From Suilimivivens sp963638365 (lineage in GTDB: Bacteria > Bacillota > Clostridia > Lachnospirales > Lachnospiraceae), in contig CAVHRK010000120.1 of the NCBI GenBank assembly GCA_963638365.1, positions 59,681 through 123,680 of the forward strand: 64,000 nucleotides of DNA, in the 5' to 3' direction. Position numbers and translations under genes: made by a program. Shown here piece after piece: positions 44,669 through 54,120 of this stretch. Below the pieces are notes generated by a model. The model searched no databases and had not been told where the DNA came from. It was given only the letters and a program-made list of their open reading frames with translations. The stretch's first letter is position 1, and each line of letters begins with the position of its first letter.

Positions 44669-44675
44669 TTCTCAC

Positions 44676-44703
44676 TAAAGTTCTTTTGAAAACTACCGAT
44701 AAT
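44676..44703 (+). promoter_or_regulatory. Sigma28 (SigD/FliA) promoter of the flgM operon
   Basis: TAAA at 44676-44679, a 15-base spacer, then ACCGATAA at 44695-44702. This matches the sigma28 consensus TAAA-N15-GCCGATAA at all but one position. It is about 70 bases upstream of flgM. Confidence 0.85.
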
Positions 44704-44770
44704 TATATCAAAGAAAAAATTATTCTATGTAGAACGTAAGGGATGGAAATCCACGGAAGGAGGTATCCAT

Positions 44771-45046
44771 ATGCGTATTGAAGCATATACCCAGGTACAG
44801 CAGCTTTATAATACGAAGAAGACTTCGAAGCCGCAGGCAGCAGCGAAGAAGGGGTTTTCCGATCAGCTTCAGATCTCCAGCATCGGTAAAGATATCCAGA
44901 CAGCCAAAGCCGCAGTTGCAGGCAGCAGTGACATCAGGGAAGATGTAATTGCACCGATTAAGGCGAAGATCCAGAACGGAACTTATGAAGTAAGCAATGA
45001 AAGCTTTGCAGATAAATTATTTGCAAAATATGAAGAAACGAGGTAA
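44771..45046 (+). CDS. flgM: Anti-sigma28 factor FlgM
   Basis: A 91-residue protein with the FlgM layout: flexible N-terminus and C-terminal sigma-binding helices (REDVIAPIKAKIQNGTYEVSNESFADKLF). FlgM binds sigma28 until the hook is complete and is then exported. It is the first gene of the flgM-flgN-flgK-flgK-flgL-fliW-csrA operon and is itself behind a sigma28 promoter. Start behind GGAAGGAGG at 44755-44763. Confidence 0.93.
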   Translation: MRIEAYTQVQQLYNTKKTSKPQAAAKKGFSDQLQISSIGKDIQTAKAAVAGSSDIREDVIAPIKAKIQNGTYEVSNESFADKLFAKYEETR

Positions 45047-45051
45047 TTCGG

Positions 45052-45570
45052 GTGGCAAGTTTAATGGAGAACCTGATTGAAGTATTGAATAACGAAAGTC
45101 AGGAATATGAACAACTGCTTGAATTATCCACGAAGAAGACGCCGGTTTTAGTTGCCGGTAATTTAGATGAATTAGCCAAAATCACGGATGAAGAACAAAT
45201 CGTTGTCAGCAGAATCAGCCATCTGGAACACTTAAGACAGGAGGTATTTGCCGACATCGCCAATGTAATTAACAGGGACGTTAAAACAATGCTGCTTCCG
45301 GATCTCATTGAGGTTCTGGCACAAAGACCGGAGGAGCAGCAGAAGCTGGCTAAAGTGCATGATCGTCTGCGCACCGTCGTCCATGAAGTAAAGAGAGTGA
45401 ACGATCAGAACCGTATTCTGATTCAGAATTCACTGGAGATGATTGATTATGATCTCAATATGCTTCAATCGATGAAGTCCGCTCCGGAAACGGCGAATTA
45501 CAACCGCGGAGCATACAACACGGGAGCACAGATGGGCGTAGAAGTAAGCGCATTTGACGCGAAACAGTAG
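45052..45570 (+). CDS. flgN: FlgN-type flagellar export chaperone
   Basis: A 172-residue all-helical protein fitting FlgN, the export chaperone for the hook-associated proteins FlgK and FlgL. Conserved-type pieces are LIEVLNNESQEYEQLLELSTKKTPVLVAGNLDELAKIT and NQNRILIQNSLEMIDYDLNML. A GTG start at 45052 follows GAGG, and the gene begins five bases after flgM; flgK follows directly. The position between flgM and flgK is the usual one for flgN. Confidence 0.88.
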   Translation: MASLMENLIEVLNNESQEYEQLLELSTKKTPVLVAGNLDELAKITDEEQIVVSRISHLEHLRQEVFADIANVINRDVKTMLLPDLIEVLAQRPEEQQKLAKVHDRLRTVVHEVKRVNDQNRILIQNSLEMIDYDLNMLQSMKSAPETANYNRGAYNTGAQMGVEVSAFDAKQ

Positions 45571-45595
45571 AACTTGTTAATAAGTAGGTGATGAT

Positions 45596-47206
45596 ATGTC
45601 TTTGATGGGAAGCTTATATGTGGGACAGAGTGGTCTTCAGACCGGTCAGAACGCATTAAATACAACTGCACATAATATGTCAAACGTGGACACGATCGGC
45701 TATACCCGTCAGCAGGTACAGCAGACGGCCCGTTCCTATAGAACTCTTTCAAAAACCAATTCTGCCAATGCGTATCAGCAGGCAGGTCTGGGTGTTCAGT
45801 ATGCCCAGGTAAAACAGGTCAGAGATTATTTCCTTGATAAAACTTACCGCCGCGAATCCGGTCGTAGTGCATTTTATGATACGACTTATGATGCCGTCGG
45901 CGAAATTGAGAACCTCTTTCAGGAACTGGAAGGGGAAGCTTTTGCGGACGCAATTAAGAATCTTTGGGAATCTGTACAGGAAATCGCCAAAGATCCTTCC
46001 AATGCGGTAAACCAGGGAGTATTTATCCAGCGCTGTAGTGAGTTCACCACAAGAGCCGCTGCGGTATACGAGGGACTCTGTGAATATCAGGATAATATGA
46101 ATTATACAGTGAAGCAGAAGGTTGACCAGATGAATAAGTATGGCGCCAGAATTGCGGAACTGAACCAGCAGATTCTTAGAATAGAGGCCGCACAGGTAGA
46201 AAAGGCCAACGACCTGAGAGATGAGCGGAACCAGTTAACCGATGAACTCTCCAAGCTTGCATATATTAATGTAAAAGAAGATATTGACGGTAACTTCATT
46301 ATTTCCATTGAAGGAACCGAATTTGTTAAAGAAGACGGAATTAATGAAATCGCCTTGCAGCAGGATGAAAATACCGGATTTTATACCCCGTACTGGAAAC
46401 ATTTTGCACAGACGGATGCAAACGGAAATTTAGATATTTCCCGTGCGAAGGTATTTAACCTGGATGCAGAGATTTCTACAGATATGAATACCGATATCGG
46501 TGGACTGAAGGCAACCCTGATTGCCAGAGGAGATCACCGTGCAACCTATAAGGATCTTGAGAATAAGGATGTGTACGATAAGAGCATTGCACCGTCCATC
46601 ATTATGAATATTCAGGCAGAATTTGACCAGTTAATTAATAAGGTTTCGACGAAGATCAACGAAGTGATCAAGAATGCAGCTGATGCGGCGCAGGCGAAGG
46701 ATCCGGATACACATTATATGCGTGACCCGAACTCGGATCCACCATACAGTGAGGTGTTGAAGATCTTCGTTACGAAGTCGGGAGATGAGATGACGGTATC
46801 GAACCTCATGGTAGACGATACCATTAAGCAGTCCCCTTCCCTGCTTGGCTTTATCAAGGATGATAAGAAGGTCGATCAGGAAACAGCCGATGCATTAAAG
46901 GATATTTTTACACAGGAGAATTATACACTGAATCCCAATGTGAAGACGAAAACGACCTTCCGGGATTATTACAACAATCTGATTTCCCAGGTATCCAATA
47001 CCGGTAATGTTTTAAAGGGAATCAGCGAGAACCAGCAGCAGACGGTAGACAGTACCTATGCTGCAAGAGAACAGATCGTAGGTGTTTCTTCCGAAGAAGA
47101 AATGAGCAACATGATCATGTTCCAGAATGCATTCAATGCATCCAGCCGTTACATCAATGTCGTAAGTGAGATGTTAGAGCATATTTTAACAACACTTGGA
47201 AGATAA
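45596..47206 (+). CDS. flgK: Flagellar hook-associated protein FlgK, copy 1
   Basis: A 536-residue HAP1 protein. The N-terminal rod/hook domain LNTTAHNMSNVDTIGYTRQQVQQ and the C-terminal helix MSNMIMFQNAFNASSRYINVVSEMLEHIL pair to form the D0 domain. FlgK forms the first junction ring between hook and filament and is exported by the flagellar type III apparatus. A second flgK follows 18 bases later. Starts behind TAGGTG; an out-of-frame ATG lies at 45591. Confidence 0.92.
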   Translation: MSLMGSLYVGQSGLQTGQNALNTTAHNMSNVDTIGYTRQQVQQTARSYRTLSKTNSANAYQQAGLGVQYAQVKQVRDYFLDKTYRRESGRSAFYDTTYDAVGEIENLFQELEGEAFADAIKNLWESVQEIAKDPSNAVNQGVFIQRCSEFTTRAAAVYEGLCEYQDNMNYTVKQKVDQMNKYGARIAELNQQILRIEAAQVEKANDLRDERNQLTDELSKLAYINVKEDIDGNFIISIEGTEFVKEDGINEIALQQDENTGFYTPYWKHFAQTDANGNLDISRAKVFNLDAEISTDMNTDIGGLKATLIARGDHRATYKDLENKDVYDKSIAPSIIMNIQAEFDQLINKVSTKINEVIKNAADAAQAKDPDTHYMRDPNSDPPYSEVLKIFVTKSGDEMTVSNLMVDDTIKQSPSLLGFIKDDKKVDQETADALKDIFTQENYTLNPNVKTKTTFRDYYNNLISQVSNTGNVLKGISENQQQTVDSTYAAREQIVGVSSEEEMSNMIMFQNAFNASSRYINVVSEMLEHILTTLGR

Positions 47207-47224
47207 GAAAGGAAGTGACCCCTT

Positions 47225-49093
47225 ATGCCGTCACAATTTTTTGGACTGACCATTGCAGGATCGGGCTTACGGGCTTCGAACGCTGCATTAAATACAACTG
47301 CAAACAATATTGCCAATGAGCAGACCAAGGGCTACAGCCGTCAGGAGGTTACCCAGCAGGCAAGTGATGCACTGCGAACCTTTACCACATACGGATGTGC
47401 CGGTGCCGGAGTCGATACGATCGCGATTGAACGTGTGCGGGACGGCTTCTACGATGTGAAGTACTGGAATAACAACTGTAAGTACGGCAATTATTCCGTC
47501 AAGCAGTATTACATGAAGACCATCGAGGACTATTTCAAGGATGATGGATCGGTAGGAACGAGCGGCTTCAAAACCATTTTTGATAACATGAGCGCTGCTT
47601 TACAGTCCATTACTACGAATTCCAGCTCTACAACCAGTAAGGCACAGTTCATTTCCGCAGCCAAGACCTTAACGGATTACTTCAATAATATGTATGGCAA
47701 TCTGCAGGAGCTGCAGAAGGACATTAATCTCGAAATCAAACAGAATGTGGATCAGATCAATTCCATTGCAGAAAAGATCTCCACTCTGAATAAACAGATC
47801 AATGTCATTGAAATGTCCGGTTCCAGAGCCAATGAGCTGCGTGACCAGAGAGAATTGCTGATTGACGAGCTTTCTGAAATCGTAGATGTGGATATTACGG
47901 AGCATGATATTCTGGATTCCAGTGGCGGCAAGACCGGTGGGACCAGATACATCGTTAAGATTGGTGGCGGACAGACACTGGTTGATGCGAACGATTACAA
48001 TAGCCTGACTTATGTCGCAAGGGCATCGGATGAAAAGCTGAATCTGACCGATGCGGATGGTTTATATAATATCAAATGGGAAAACGGCAATGACTTTTCC
48101 CTTGCCAATGCTTCCCTGAACGGTAAGCTCAAAGGACTCTACGAGCTTTGCTATGGTAATGATAAGGCGAACTTCTCGGGAACCGTGAATTCGGTGGATG
48201 ACACCAACAATAAAGTAACGGTTTCCATTACGGATGATAAATTAAAGAACTTAAAGGAAAGCATGCTGTGTAAGGCAGGCGGTGAAATTACGATCGGTAA
48301 TGTGAAGTATCTTTATACCGACTGGAGCTTTGATGAGAATACGAATACCTATACCTTCCAGTTGAGTAATGATACAACACGTTCTCCGAAGATTACCGCA
48401 GGAATGGCCGGTAAGAGTGTCCGTACCTCTGAAAAGGTTGCTTATCAGGGAATCCCTTATTATATGCAGCAGATGAACACCTGGATCCGGGGATTTGCCG
48501 AGAAGGTGAATGAAATCTTTAACAAAGGAACGAACGCCTACGGAGACAGTGGTGATGCCAACAAGGGAAATATTCTTTTTACCGGATATGACAATGTATC
48601 GGGTGATCAGTATACGCTGAAAGAACTGCTGAACGGAACTGCCCAGAATGGGTACGGCGGCTATTATCTGCTGACAGCCGGTAATTTCAGTATTAACGAA
48701 GCATTGCTTAGTGAATACGGTGGTGACGCAGACCTGCTTGGAACCAGAAGCAGCGATGAGGTTGGTGTGGAGGAATGTGAGCAGGTGAAGGAAGTCATTA
48801 CCCTTCTTACCAGTAAAGAGAAGTTCAGCTTCCGTAACGCTTCGGCCAATCAGATGCTGGAACTGATTTTATCCGATATTGCATTGAATGCAAGCAATGC
48901 CAATACCTTCCAGAAAACTTACGAGGGCTTGAAAACCTCGATTGATAACCAGAGAGCATCCGTATCCGGTGTGGATAAGGATGAAGAGGCCGTCAGCCTT
49001 GTAAAATATCAGAATTCCTATACACTGGCATCCAAGATGATCCAGACGCTTACGGAAATTTATGATCAACTGATTTTAAATACAGGAGTATAA
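47225..49093 (+). CDS. flgK: Flagellar hook-associated protein FlgK, copy 2
   Basis: A 622-residue HAP1 protein. N-terminus LNTTANNIANEQTKGYSRQEVTQQ and C-terminus DEEAVSLVKYQNSYTLASKMIQTLTEIYDQLI match FlgK. It is 86 residues longer than copy 1, mainly in the exposed middle domain (for example the segment encoded at 47900-48400), where the two copies are hardly alike. Both look intact, so the operon encodes two different junction proteins. Starts behind AAGGAAGTG. Confidence 0.92.
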   Translation: MPSQFFGLTIAGSGLRASNAALNTTANNIANEQTKGYSRQEVTQQASDALRTFTTYGCAGAGVDTIAIERVRDGFYDVKYWNNNCKYGNYSVKQYYMKTIEDYFKDDGSVGTSGFKTIFDNMSAALQSITTNSSSTTSKAQFISAAKTLTDYFNNMYGNLQELQKDINLEIKQNVDQINSIAEKISTLNKQINVIEMSGSRANELRDQRELLIDELSEIVDVDITEHDILDSSGGKTGGTRYIVKIGGGQTLVDANDYNSLTYVARASDEKLNLTDADGLYNIKWENGNDFSLANASLNGKLKGLYELCYGNDKANFSGTVNSVDDTNNKVTVSITDDKLKNLKESMLCKAGGEITIGNVKYLYTDWSFDENTNTYTFQLSNDTTRSPKITAGMAGKSVRTSEKVAYQGIPYYMQQMNTWIRGFAEKVNEIFNKGTNAYGDSGDANKGNILFTGYDNVSGDQYTLKELLNGTAQNGYGGYYLLTAGNFSINEALLSEYGGDADLLGTRSSDEVGVEECEQVKEVITLLTSKEKFSFRNASANQMLELILSDIALNASNANTFQKTYEGLKTSIDNQRASVSGVDKDEEAVSLVKYQNSYTLASKMIQTLTEIYDQLILNTGV

Positions 49094-49121
49094 CGGATCC
49101 CCTGAAAGGAGAAAGGTTACT

Positions 49122-50684
49122 ATGAGAATAACGAACAAAATTATGCAGAACAATTCCTTATATAATATCAATAACAACAAGATTCTGCAGGACAGGTTAA
49201 GCACACAGATGTCCACCCAGAAGGCAATCACAAGACCTTCGGATGATCCGGTTGTAGCAATTCGTGCACTCCGTCTTAGGAGCAGTGTTTCCGAACTGAC
49301 TCAGTTTTATAAGAAGAACGCTCCGGATGCCCAGAGCTGGATTGAAGTAACCGGAAAGGGACTTTCCACGGTAACCGATATTCTTACCGATATGAATAAG
49401 CAGGCGAACAAAGGTGCCAACAAGGATTATACGTCCAGTGAACTTTCCATTATTATCAAGCAGTTACAGTCTTTGAGAGACGAGTTTTATGCAACCGGAA
49501 ATCTGGATTATGCCGGAAGATATGTATTTACCGGCTACCGGACCGACACCACCATGACCTTTACCAAAGGGGAAGTGGAAGAAACCGATCCGAACTATGT
49601 GATCCATGAACAGGGAACCATGGCGGATTTCGACACCATTAATTATACTTACACTGCAGAACTGGATGGTATGAATGCCAGCAATTATGATCAGAAGAAT
49701 GTCACTGAACAGGAAGTTGTGAATGGGGATATCCACCGGATCCGTCTGGCATACAATCAGGTGGAGAGCTTTGACAGTATTCAATTAGTAGATAAGGATG
49801 GAAAAACCGTAAAGGCAACTTATAATCCAACCCAGATTTCTACTACGGCTAATCCGGATCCGTACAAAACGATTCAGGATGCAAACCAAAACGGAGATAA
49901 ACTGATTGTATTCGTACCGGAAACCGGAGAGGTTCTTTTCTCAGATAAAGCATATGAAGAAATGAATACGGAAGCAGGTGGTATCTCCGGATCAGAAACC
50001 GAAATCCGTATGAATTATACGAAGAGCGAATGGCAGGTTGGCGATCTCCGTCCGGAACATTACTTTGCCTGTGAAGGAACGACAACCAAGGACGGCGTAA
50101 CAAAGACCGTTTCTTATAATGAAGAGTATCTGCAGGGACAGAAAGAAAAGCAGAGCATCGAATACGATGTGGGATACAATCAGAAGATCGAAGTAAATAC
50201 CACCGCAGATGAAGTATTTAACCATAACCTGGACCGTGATATTGATGATCTGGTTAATGCACTTGCGGCTTTGGAGAAGATCGAGAGCACCCAGACCGAC
50301 CTTAAGAATGTACTTTCCGGACTGGAGGAAGGAACCGATGACTATAAGAAGGTACAGACGAAGCTGGAGGCAGCGGATAAAGCATTCAGTTATATCCGTC
50401 AGAATATCCACGATCTCATGCAGCATACCATTACCTCCACACAGAATTATCTCGATGATACGAATGTGGCAATTACCGATAATGGTACGAGAGAGGCAAG
50501 ACTTGACCTTATCAGCAACCGTCTGATGGATCAGCAGACCACCTTCAAGACGCTGCAGTCTGAGAATGAAGATGTGGATATTGCGGATGTGACGATCCAG
50601 CTTACCAGTACGAAACTGACCTATGATGCAGCACTCATGGCAACCGGTAAGATTATGCAGACATCGCTCATGAACTATATTTAA
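49122..50684 (+). CDS. flgL: Flagellar hook-associated protein FlgL
   Basis: A 520-residue HAP3 protein forming the second junction ring. The N-terminus RITNKIMQNNSLYNINNNKILQDRLSTQMSTQKAITRPSDDP is diagnostic. The C-terminus DVDIADVTIQLTSTKLTYDAALMATGKIMQTSLMNYI completes the coiled D0. It is longer than typical (about 300 residues) because of a large middle insertion. Starts behind AAAGGAG. Confidence 0.93.
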   Translation: MRITNKIMQNNSLYNINNNKILQDRLSTQMSTQKAITRPSDDPVVAIRALRLRSSVSELTQFYKKNAPDAQSWIEVTGKGLSTVTDILTDMNKQANKGANKDYTSSELSIIIKQLQSLRDEFYATGNLDYAGRYVFTGYRTDTTMTFTKGEVEETDPNYVIHEQGTMADFDTINYTYTAELDGMNASNYDQKNVTEQEVVNGDIHRIRLAYNQVESFDSIQLVDKDGKTVKATYNPTQISTTANPDPYKTIQDANQNGDKLIVFVPETGEVLFSDKAYEEMNTEAGGISGSETEIRMNYTKSEWQVGDLRPEHYFACEGTTTKDGVTKTVSYNEEYLQGQKEKQSIEYDVGYNQKIEVNTTADEVFNHNLDRDIDDLVNALAALEKIESTQTDLKNVLSGLEEGTDDYKKVQTKLEAADKAFSYIRQNIHDLMQHTITSTQNYLDDTNVAITDNGTREARLDLISNRLMDQQTTFKTLQSENEDVDIADVTIQLTSTKLTYDAALMATGKIMQTSLMNYI

Positions 50685-50697
50685 AAGGGAGAAGACT

Positions 50698-51156
50698 ATG
50701 AATATAAAGACGAAAAATTTCGGAGAAATTACAATCGCAGATGAAAAGATCATTGAATTCCCGTCCGGAATCATCGGGTTCCCGGATCTTACTCAGTTTG
50801 CCCTGATTCATGACGAGGATAAGGGCGTAGGCGGTATTCACTGGCTGCAGTCCGTGCAGGAACCGAACTTCGCAATGCCGGTCATGGATCCGCTCCTTGT
50901 GAAGGAAGATTACAATCCGACCGTGGAAGATGAACTGCTGACTCCGATCGGAGAAATCATTCCGGAAGAGATTCTGGTACTGGTTACCGTAACCGTTCCG
51001 AGTGACTTAACGAAGATGAGTGTGAACCTCTGTGGGCCGATCGTGATTAATTCCGCGACCTGCAAGGCAGTCCAGATCATTGTAGAGGGCGCAGATTATC
51101 AGGTGAAGTTCCCGATTTATGACATTCTTAAGAATAAGAAGAAAGCAGGTGAATAG
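50698..51156 (+). CDS. fliW: Flagellar assembly factor FliW
   Basis: A 152-residue protein with the FliW pattern (KNFGEITIADEKIIEFPSGIIGFPDLTQFALIHDEDKG). FliW binds flagellin, and when free binds and inhibits CsrA, so flagellin translation follows export. It is immediately followed by csrA, with only one base between the stop and the next start. Starts behind AAGGGAGAAG. Confidence 0.94.
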   Translation: MNIKTKNFGEITIADEKIIEFPSGIIGFPDLTQFALIHDEDKGVGGIHWLQSVQEPNFAMPVMDPLLVKEDYNPTVEDELLTPIGEIIPEEILVLVTVTVPSDLTKMSVNLCGPIVINSATCKAVQIIVEGADYQVKFPIYDILKNKKKAGE

Positions 51157-51375
51157 ATGTTAGCTTTATCCAGAAAGAAGGGCGAATCCCTCGTACTTAA
51201 CAACAACATTGAAGTAACCGTTCTTGAAATTAAAGGCGAACAGGTAAAGCTAGGCATCAGTGCACCGAAGGATGTTCCGATTTACCGTAAAGAAGTCTAT
51301 ACTCAGATCCAGGCAGCCAATGAAGCTGCGGTCGATACCGACGGCATGGCAGCATTGAAGGATTTGCTGGGGTAA
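51157..51375 (+). CDS. csrA: Carbon storage/translational regulator CsrA
   Basis: A 72-residue RNA-binding protein, MLALSRKKGESLVLNNNIEVTVLEIKGEQVKLGI..., with the usual five-strand dimer fold. It blocks translation by binding GGA motifs, typically over the Shine-Dalgarno sequence of flagellin mRNA. Adjacent to its antagonist gene fliW and last in the flgM operon before a terminator. Candidate targets are the flagellin leaders at 54121 and 59367. Confidence 0.95.
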   Translation: MLALSRKKGESLVLNNNIEVTVLEIKGEQVKLGISAPKDVPIYRKEVYTQIQAANEAAVDTDGMAALKDLLG

Positions 51376-51395
51376 TGAATGAAAACGAAATGATG

Positions 51396-51446
51396 AAACA
51401 GCTTGCATGAAAAGGTGGGAAATACCCTGTGCAAGCTGTTTTTTTG
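51396..51446 (+). terminator. Terminator at the end of the flgM-csrA operon
   Basis: ACAGCTTGC (51398-51406) pairs with GCAAGCTGT (51431-51439), followed by seven T. Confidence 0.88.
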
Positions 51447-51547
51447 ACCGTTTTTGCTTGAAATGTGACTATACATTTATTCGGAATTTGGATATAATGA
51501 TATAAATCATTTATAGAAGGTGAAAATAACTAGAGGGAGGAAGTAAT

Positions 51548-52702
51548 ATGGATTGCGTCCTGATGAACAAGAATATACCTGTTGTTGAACTGGAGCTGGA
51601 CGAAGATACGGCAACGATCTTAAAAGTAAAGCAGATCCATGAAATTGATTTCCTTCCTGTTGGAATATCAATTTCATCTGGAATTCCGAATAGGAAGGAT
51701 CTGAATGACTGGTGGCTTGGAAGAAGCATTCCGGCAAGCAGATCCGGAATTCGAACAGCGTTGGAGCAGCTGGGAGTACCATATTCGGAGCAGCTGCTGT
51801 TAAGATGTTATGGTTTGAGTCTGTCAGATCAGTACTGGATGAAGCCGCTGCATAGCGAACTGGAATGGAAGAATATTAATTTCTTTGAAAATGACTTTTC
51901 AGATGATGTGGGAAATATCCTGTTCGGACAGCCGGCAACCGGCGATGTTGATCTGATGTCGCCATGTAATACTTCTGATGGATGGCTTAAAAAGAAATGG
52001 AAAATCATGGATTCCAAAAGATGTTTGATCAAGGGCGGCAGTAATCCTTACATGCAGGAACCGGTAAATGAGGTATTCGGGACAAGACTGCATCAGCGGC
52101 TTCACTGTGAAAAGTATGTGCCTTACTGGTTGATGACGGAGAAGGGGATTCCTTATAGTGTCTGCGAGAACTTCATTGATCCGCATACTGAACTGGTAAA
52201 TGCCGTGAGCATTAACCGGAGCATGAAGAAGAAAAGCCAGTTCTCTTCTTATGAACATTTTATAAATGCATGTGAGCAGCTTGGCATTACAGGAATGAAG
52301 AAATTTTTGGATTATATGTTAGTGTTTGATTATCTGATGGCAAATACGGATCGACATTTTGGCAACTTTGGAGTAATCCGGAATGTTGATACTCTGGAAT
52401 GGGTTGGTCCGGCACCAATATTTGACAGTGGAACAAGCTTGTGGCATGACAAACTTACAAAAGCCATTACGCCATTGTCGGAGGTTTGGACAAAACCGTT
52501 TTACGCGGAAGCCTCCAGACAGATGAAACTGGTTTCGGATTTTAGCTGGATTCCGTTTGAAAAGTTAAGAAATATCGGAGATGATGTAAGGGAGATCTTT
52601 GTGCCTACGGAATTCATTGATGAGGAGCGGATCGATGCTCTTGCTCGTGCAGTGGCCGGAAGAGCAGAGGAGCTGGAAGATATGGCGAATGGCCGTTTTT
52701 AA
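51548..52702 (+). CDS. Solitary HipA-like kinase with fused N-terminal subdomain
   Basis: A 384-residue HipA-fold kinase. Residues 51-100 form a HipS-like part (WWLGRSIPASRSGIRTALEQLG, then GLSLSDQYWMKP). The kinase core has an ATP loop (NTSDG, 141-145), lysine K162 and glutamate E175, a catalytic loop NTDRHFGN (D268, N273) and a metal aspartate D293 in PIFDSG. All key residues are present. No helix-turn-helix antitoxin gene is next to it. It sits between the flgM-csrA operon and flagellin 1. The target is unknown. Starts behind AGAGGGAGGAAG. Confidence 0.85.
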   Translation: MDCVLMNKNIPVVELELDEDTATILKVKQIHEIDFLPVGISISSGIPNRKDLNDWWLGRSIPASRSGIRTALEQLGVPYSEQLLLRCYGLSLSDQYWMKPLHSELEWKNINFFENDFSDDVGNILFGQPATGDVDLMSPCNTSDGWLKKKWKIMDSKRCLIKGGSNPYMQEPVNEVFGTRLHQRLHCEKYVPYWLMTEKGIPYSVCENFIDPHTELVNAVSINRSMKKKSQFSSYEHFINACEQLGITGMKKFLDYMLVFDYLMANTDRHFGNFGVIRNVDTLEWVGPAPIFDSGTSLWHDKLTKAITPLSEVWTKPFYAEASRQMKLVSDFSWIPFEKLRNIGDDVREIFVPTEFIDEERIDALARAVAGRAEELEDMANGRF

Positions 52703-52721
52703 GAATAATGATTGCAGGTTT

Positions 52722-52765
52722 AAAACTTCTATGCTAGAATCACTGTAAAGCATAGAAGTTTTCTA
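52722..52765. terminator. 14-bp perfect hairpin, terminator between the kinase and the Rpn-type gene
   Basis: AAAACTTCTATGCT at 52722-52735 pairs perfectly with AGCATAGAAGTTTT at 52749-52762, followed by a T-rich tail. It isolates the solitary kinase from the next gene. Confidence 0.75.
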
Positions 52766-52934
52766 TTTACAGAATATTTCATAAAATTGATTCTGTAACT
52801 AAGAGGGTTCCATCCCTTGTCTCTGATATTCTCACAGATCAGAAAATCCATGCTTTGACTCCAACGAATTATTATTGAATAGGCAGAGGATTTTTGTACC
52901 CATAGAAGAATTCTCTGGGAAAAGGAGGTTGTTT

Positions 52935-54032
52935 ATGGGAAAATTCGATTGTTGTATGAAGGAATATCTGCAGAATAAGGAGTATTTCGCAGATCTGTTT
53001 AATGGCTGCTGCTTTGATGGACAGACAGTTATTTGCGCAGAGGATCTGACGGAAGCGTCGGAAACTTATACCGTGGAGCGGACAGAAATAGAAGCAGACA
53101 ATGTAGATCAGGTGGAGATTCCGATTTCGGATGGAACGCAGGGAAAGACCATCGAGGTAGAGAGTACAAGTCCTTTTCGAAGAGCAGGTAGAAATAAGAA
53201 GACACAACTCCTGCGTGATGTGAAGATGAAATTAAGGACTGGAGCCACCCTGCATGTATTAGCAGTAGAAAATCAGAGCTACATAGACTATGGTATGCCG
53301 GTTCGATGCATGGATTATGATGTAGCTGAGTATAGTCGGCAGTTAAGGGAAAAGAAGCAGCGGTTTCAAGCATTGCAAAAGCAAATCAAAGAGTCCGGTA
53401 AATATGCAATGGCGATGATTACCTATGCGGAGAAGTTATCCGGAATTTTTAAGACGGACCGTTTGCAGCCGGTATATACAATCTGTCTTTATACTGGAAC
53501 AGAACCGTGGGATGGGCCGAGAAGACTGTTGGATATGATGGAGTTTGGAGAAGAATATACTCCGTTTCGAAAACTCTTTGCAGACTATCCGGTTCACTTG
53601 TTCTGCATTAACGAACAAAGTGAATTTGGGGAATTTCATTCGGAGTTGAAGGAACTGTTTCAAGCTATGAACTGCCGTGAAGACAAGGAGAAATTGATAA
53701 GTCTGATGCAGAATGAAACCTATGCGCATCTGTCAGAAGAAACATGGGACGCAATTGCCGTTATGACAGGGCATCCATCATTGAAAGATAAGAAAGATGC
53801 TTATAAAAGGAAAAATGAAGATAGGGAGGAATACAATATGTGTGAAGCGTTAGAAGAATTGATTAATATGGGAAGAGAAGAAGGAGAAGATGTTGGAAAG
53901 AACAAACAGCAGTGCTATACAATCAAAATGATGCTGAATAAAAACTATGATATCACAGAAATCTGTTCCGTGGTTGGCTGTGATCCCTCTTTTGTAGAGA
54001 AGGTCCTGGAAGAAAACAAACCGGATCTATAA
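52935..54032 (+). CDS. Rpn/YhgA-like PD-(D/E)XK nuclease-family protein
   Basis: A 365-residue protein starting at 52935 behind AAAGGAGG, a perfect ribosome site; the frame extends 20 codons upstream without one. The nuclease core is around residues 75-125: KTQLLRDVKMKLRTGATLHVLAVENQSYIDYGMPVR, giving D and E-x-Q. The C-terminus is helical and ends in KMMLNKNYDITEICSVVGCDPSFVEKVL, a helix-turn-helix-like tail typical of these proteins. It lies inside the flagellar region. A sigma28 promoter for the flagellin gene begins at its stop codon. Confidence 0.82.
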   Translation: MGKFDCCMKEYLQNKEYFADLFNGCCFDGQTVICAEDLTEASETYTVERTEIEADNVDQVEIPISDGTQGKTIEVESTSPFRRAGRNKKTQLLRDVKMKLRTGATLHVLAVENQSYIDYGMPVRCMDYDVAEYSRQLREKKQRFQALQKQIKESGKYAMAMITYAEKLSGIFKTDRLQPVYTICLYTGTEPWDGPRRLLDMMEFGEEYTPFRKLFADYPVHLFCINEQSEFGEFHSELKELFQAMNCREDKEKLISLMQNETYAHLSEETWDAIAVMTGHPSLKDKKDAYKRKNEDREEYNMCEALEELINMGREEGEDVGKNKQQCYTIKMMLNKNYDITEICSVVGCDPSFVEKVLEENKPDL

Positions 54033-54056
54033 TATTTCCACTAATTTATCCGATAT
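54030..54056 (+). promoter_or_regulatory. Sigma28 promoter of flagellin gene 1
   Basis: TAAT at 54030-54033, a 15-base spacer, then TCCGATAT at 54049-54056. The first element overlaps the stop codon of the preceding gene. The leader to the flagellin start is about 110 bases. Confidence 0.75.
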
Positions 54057-54120
54057 ATTAAATATATGTATGTTATGCATCATATTGGATAGTAGGATTT
54101 CGACATAAACAGGGAAGTTT

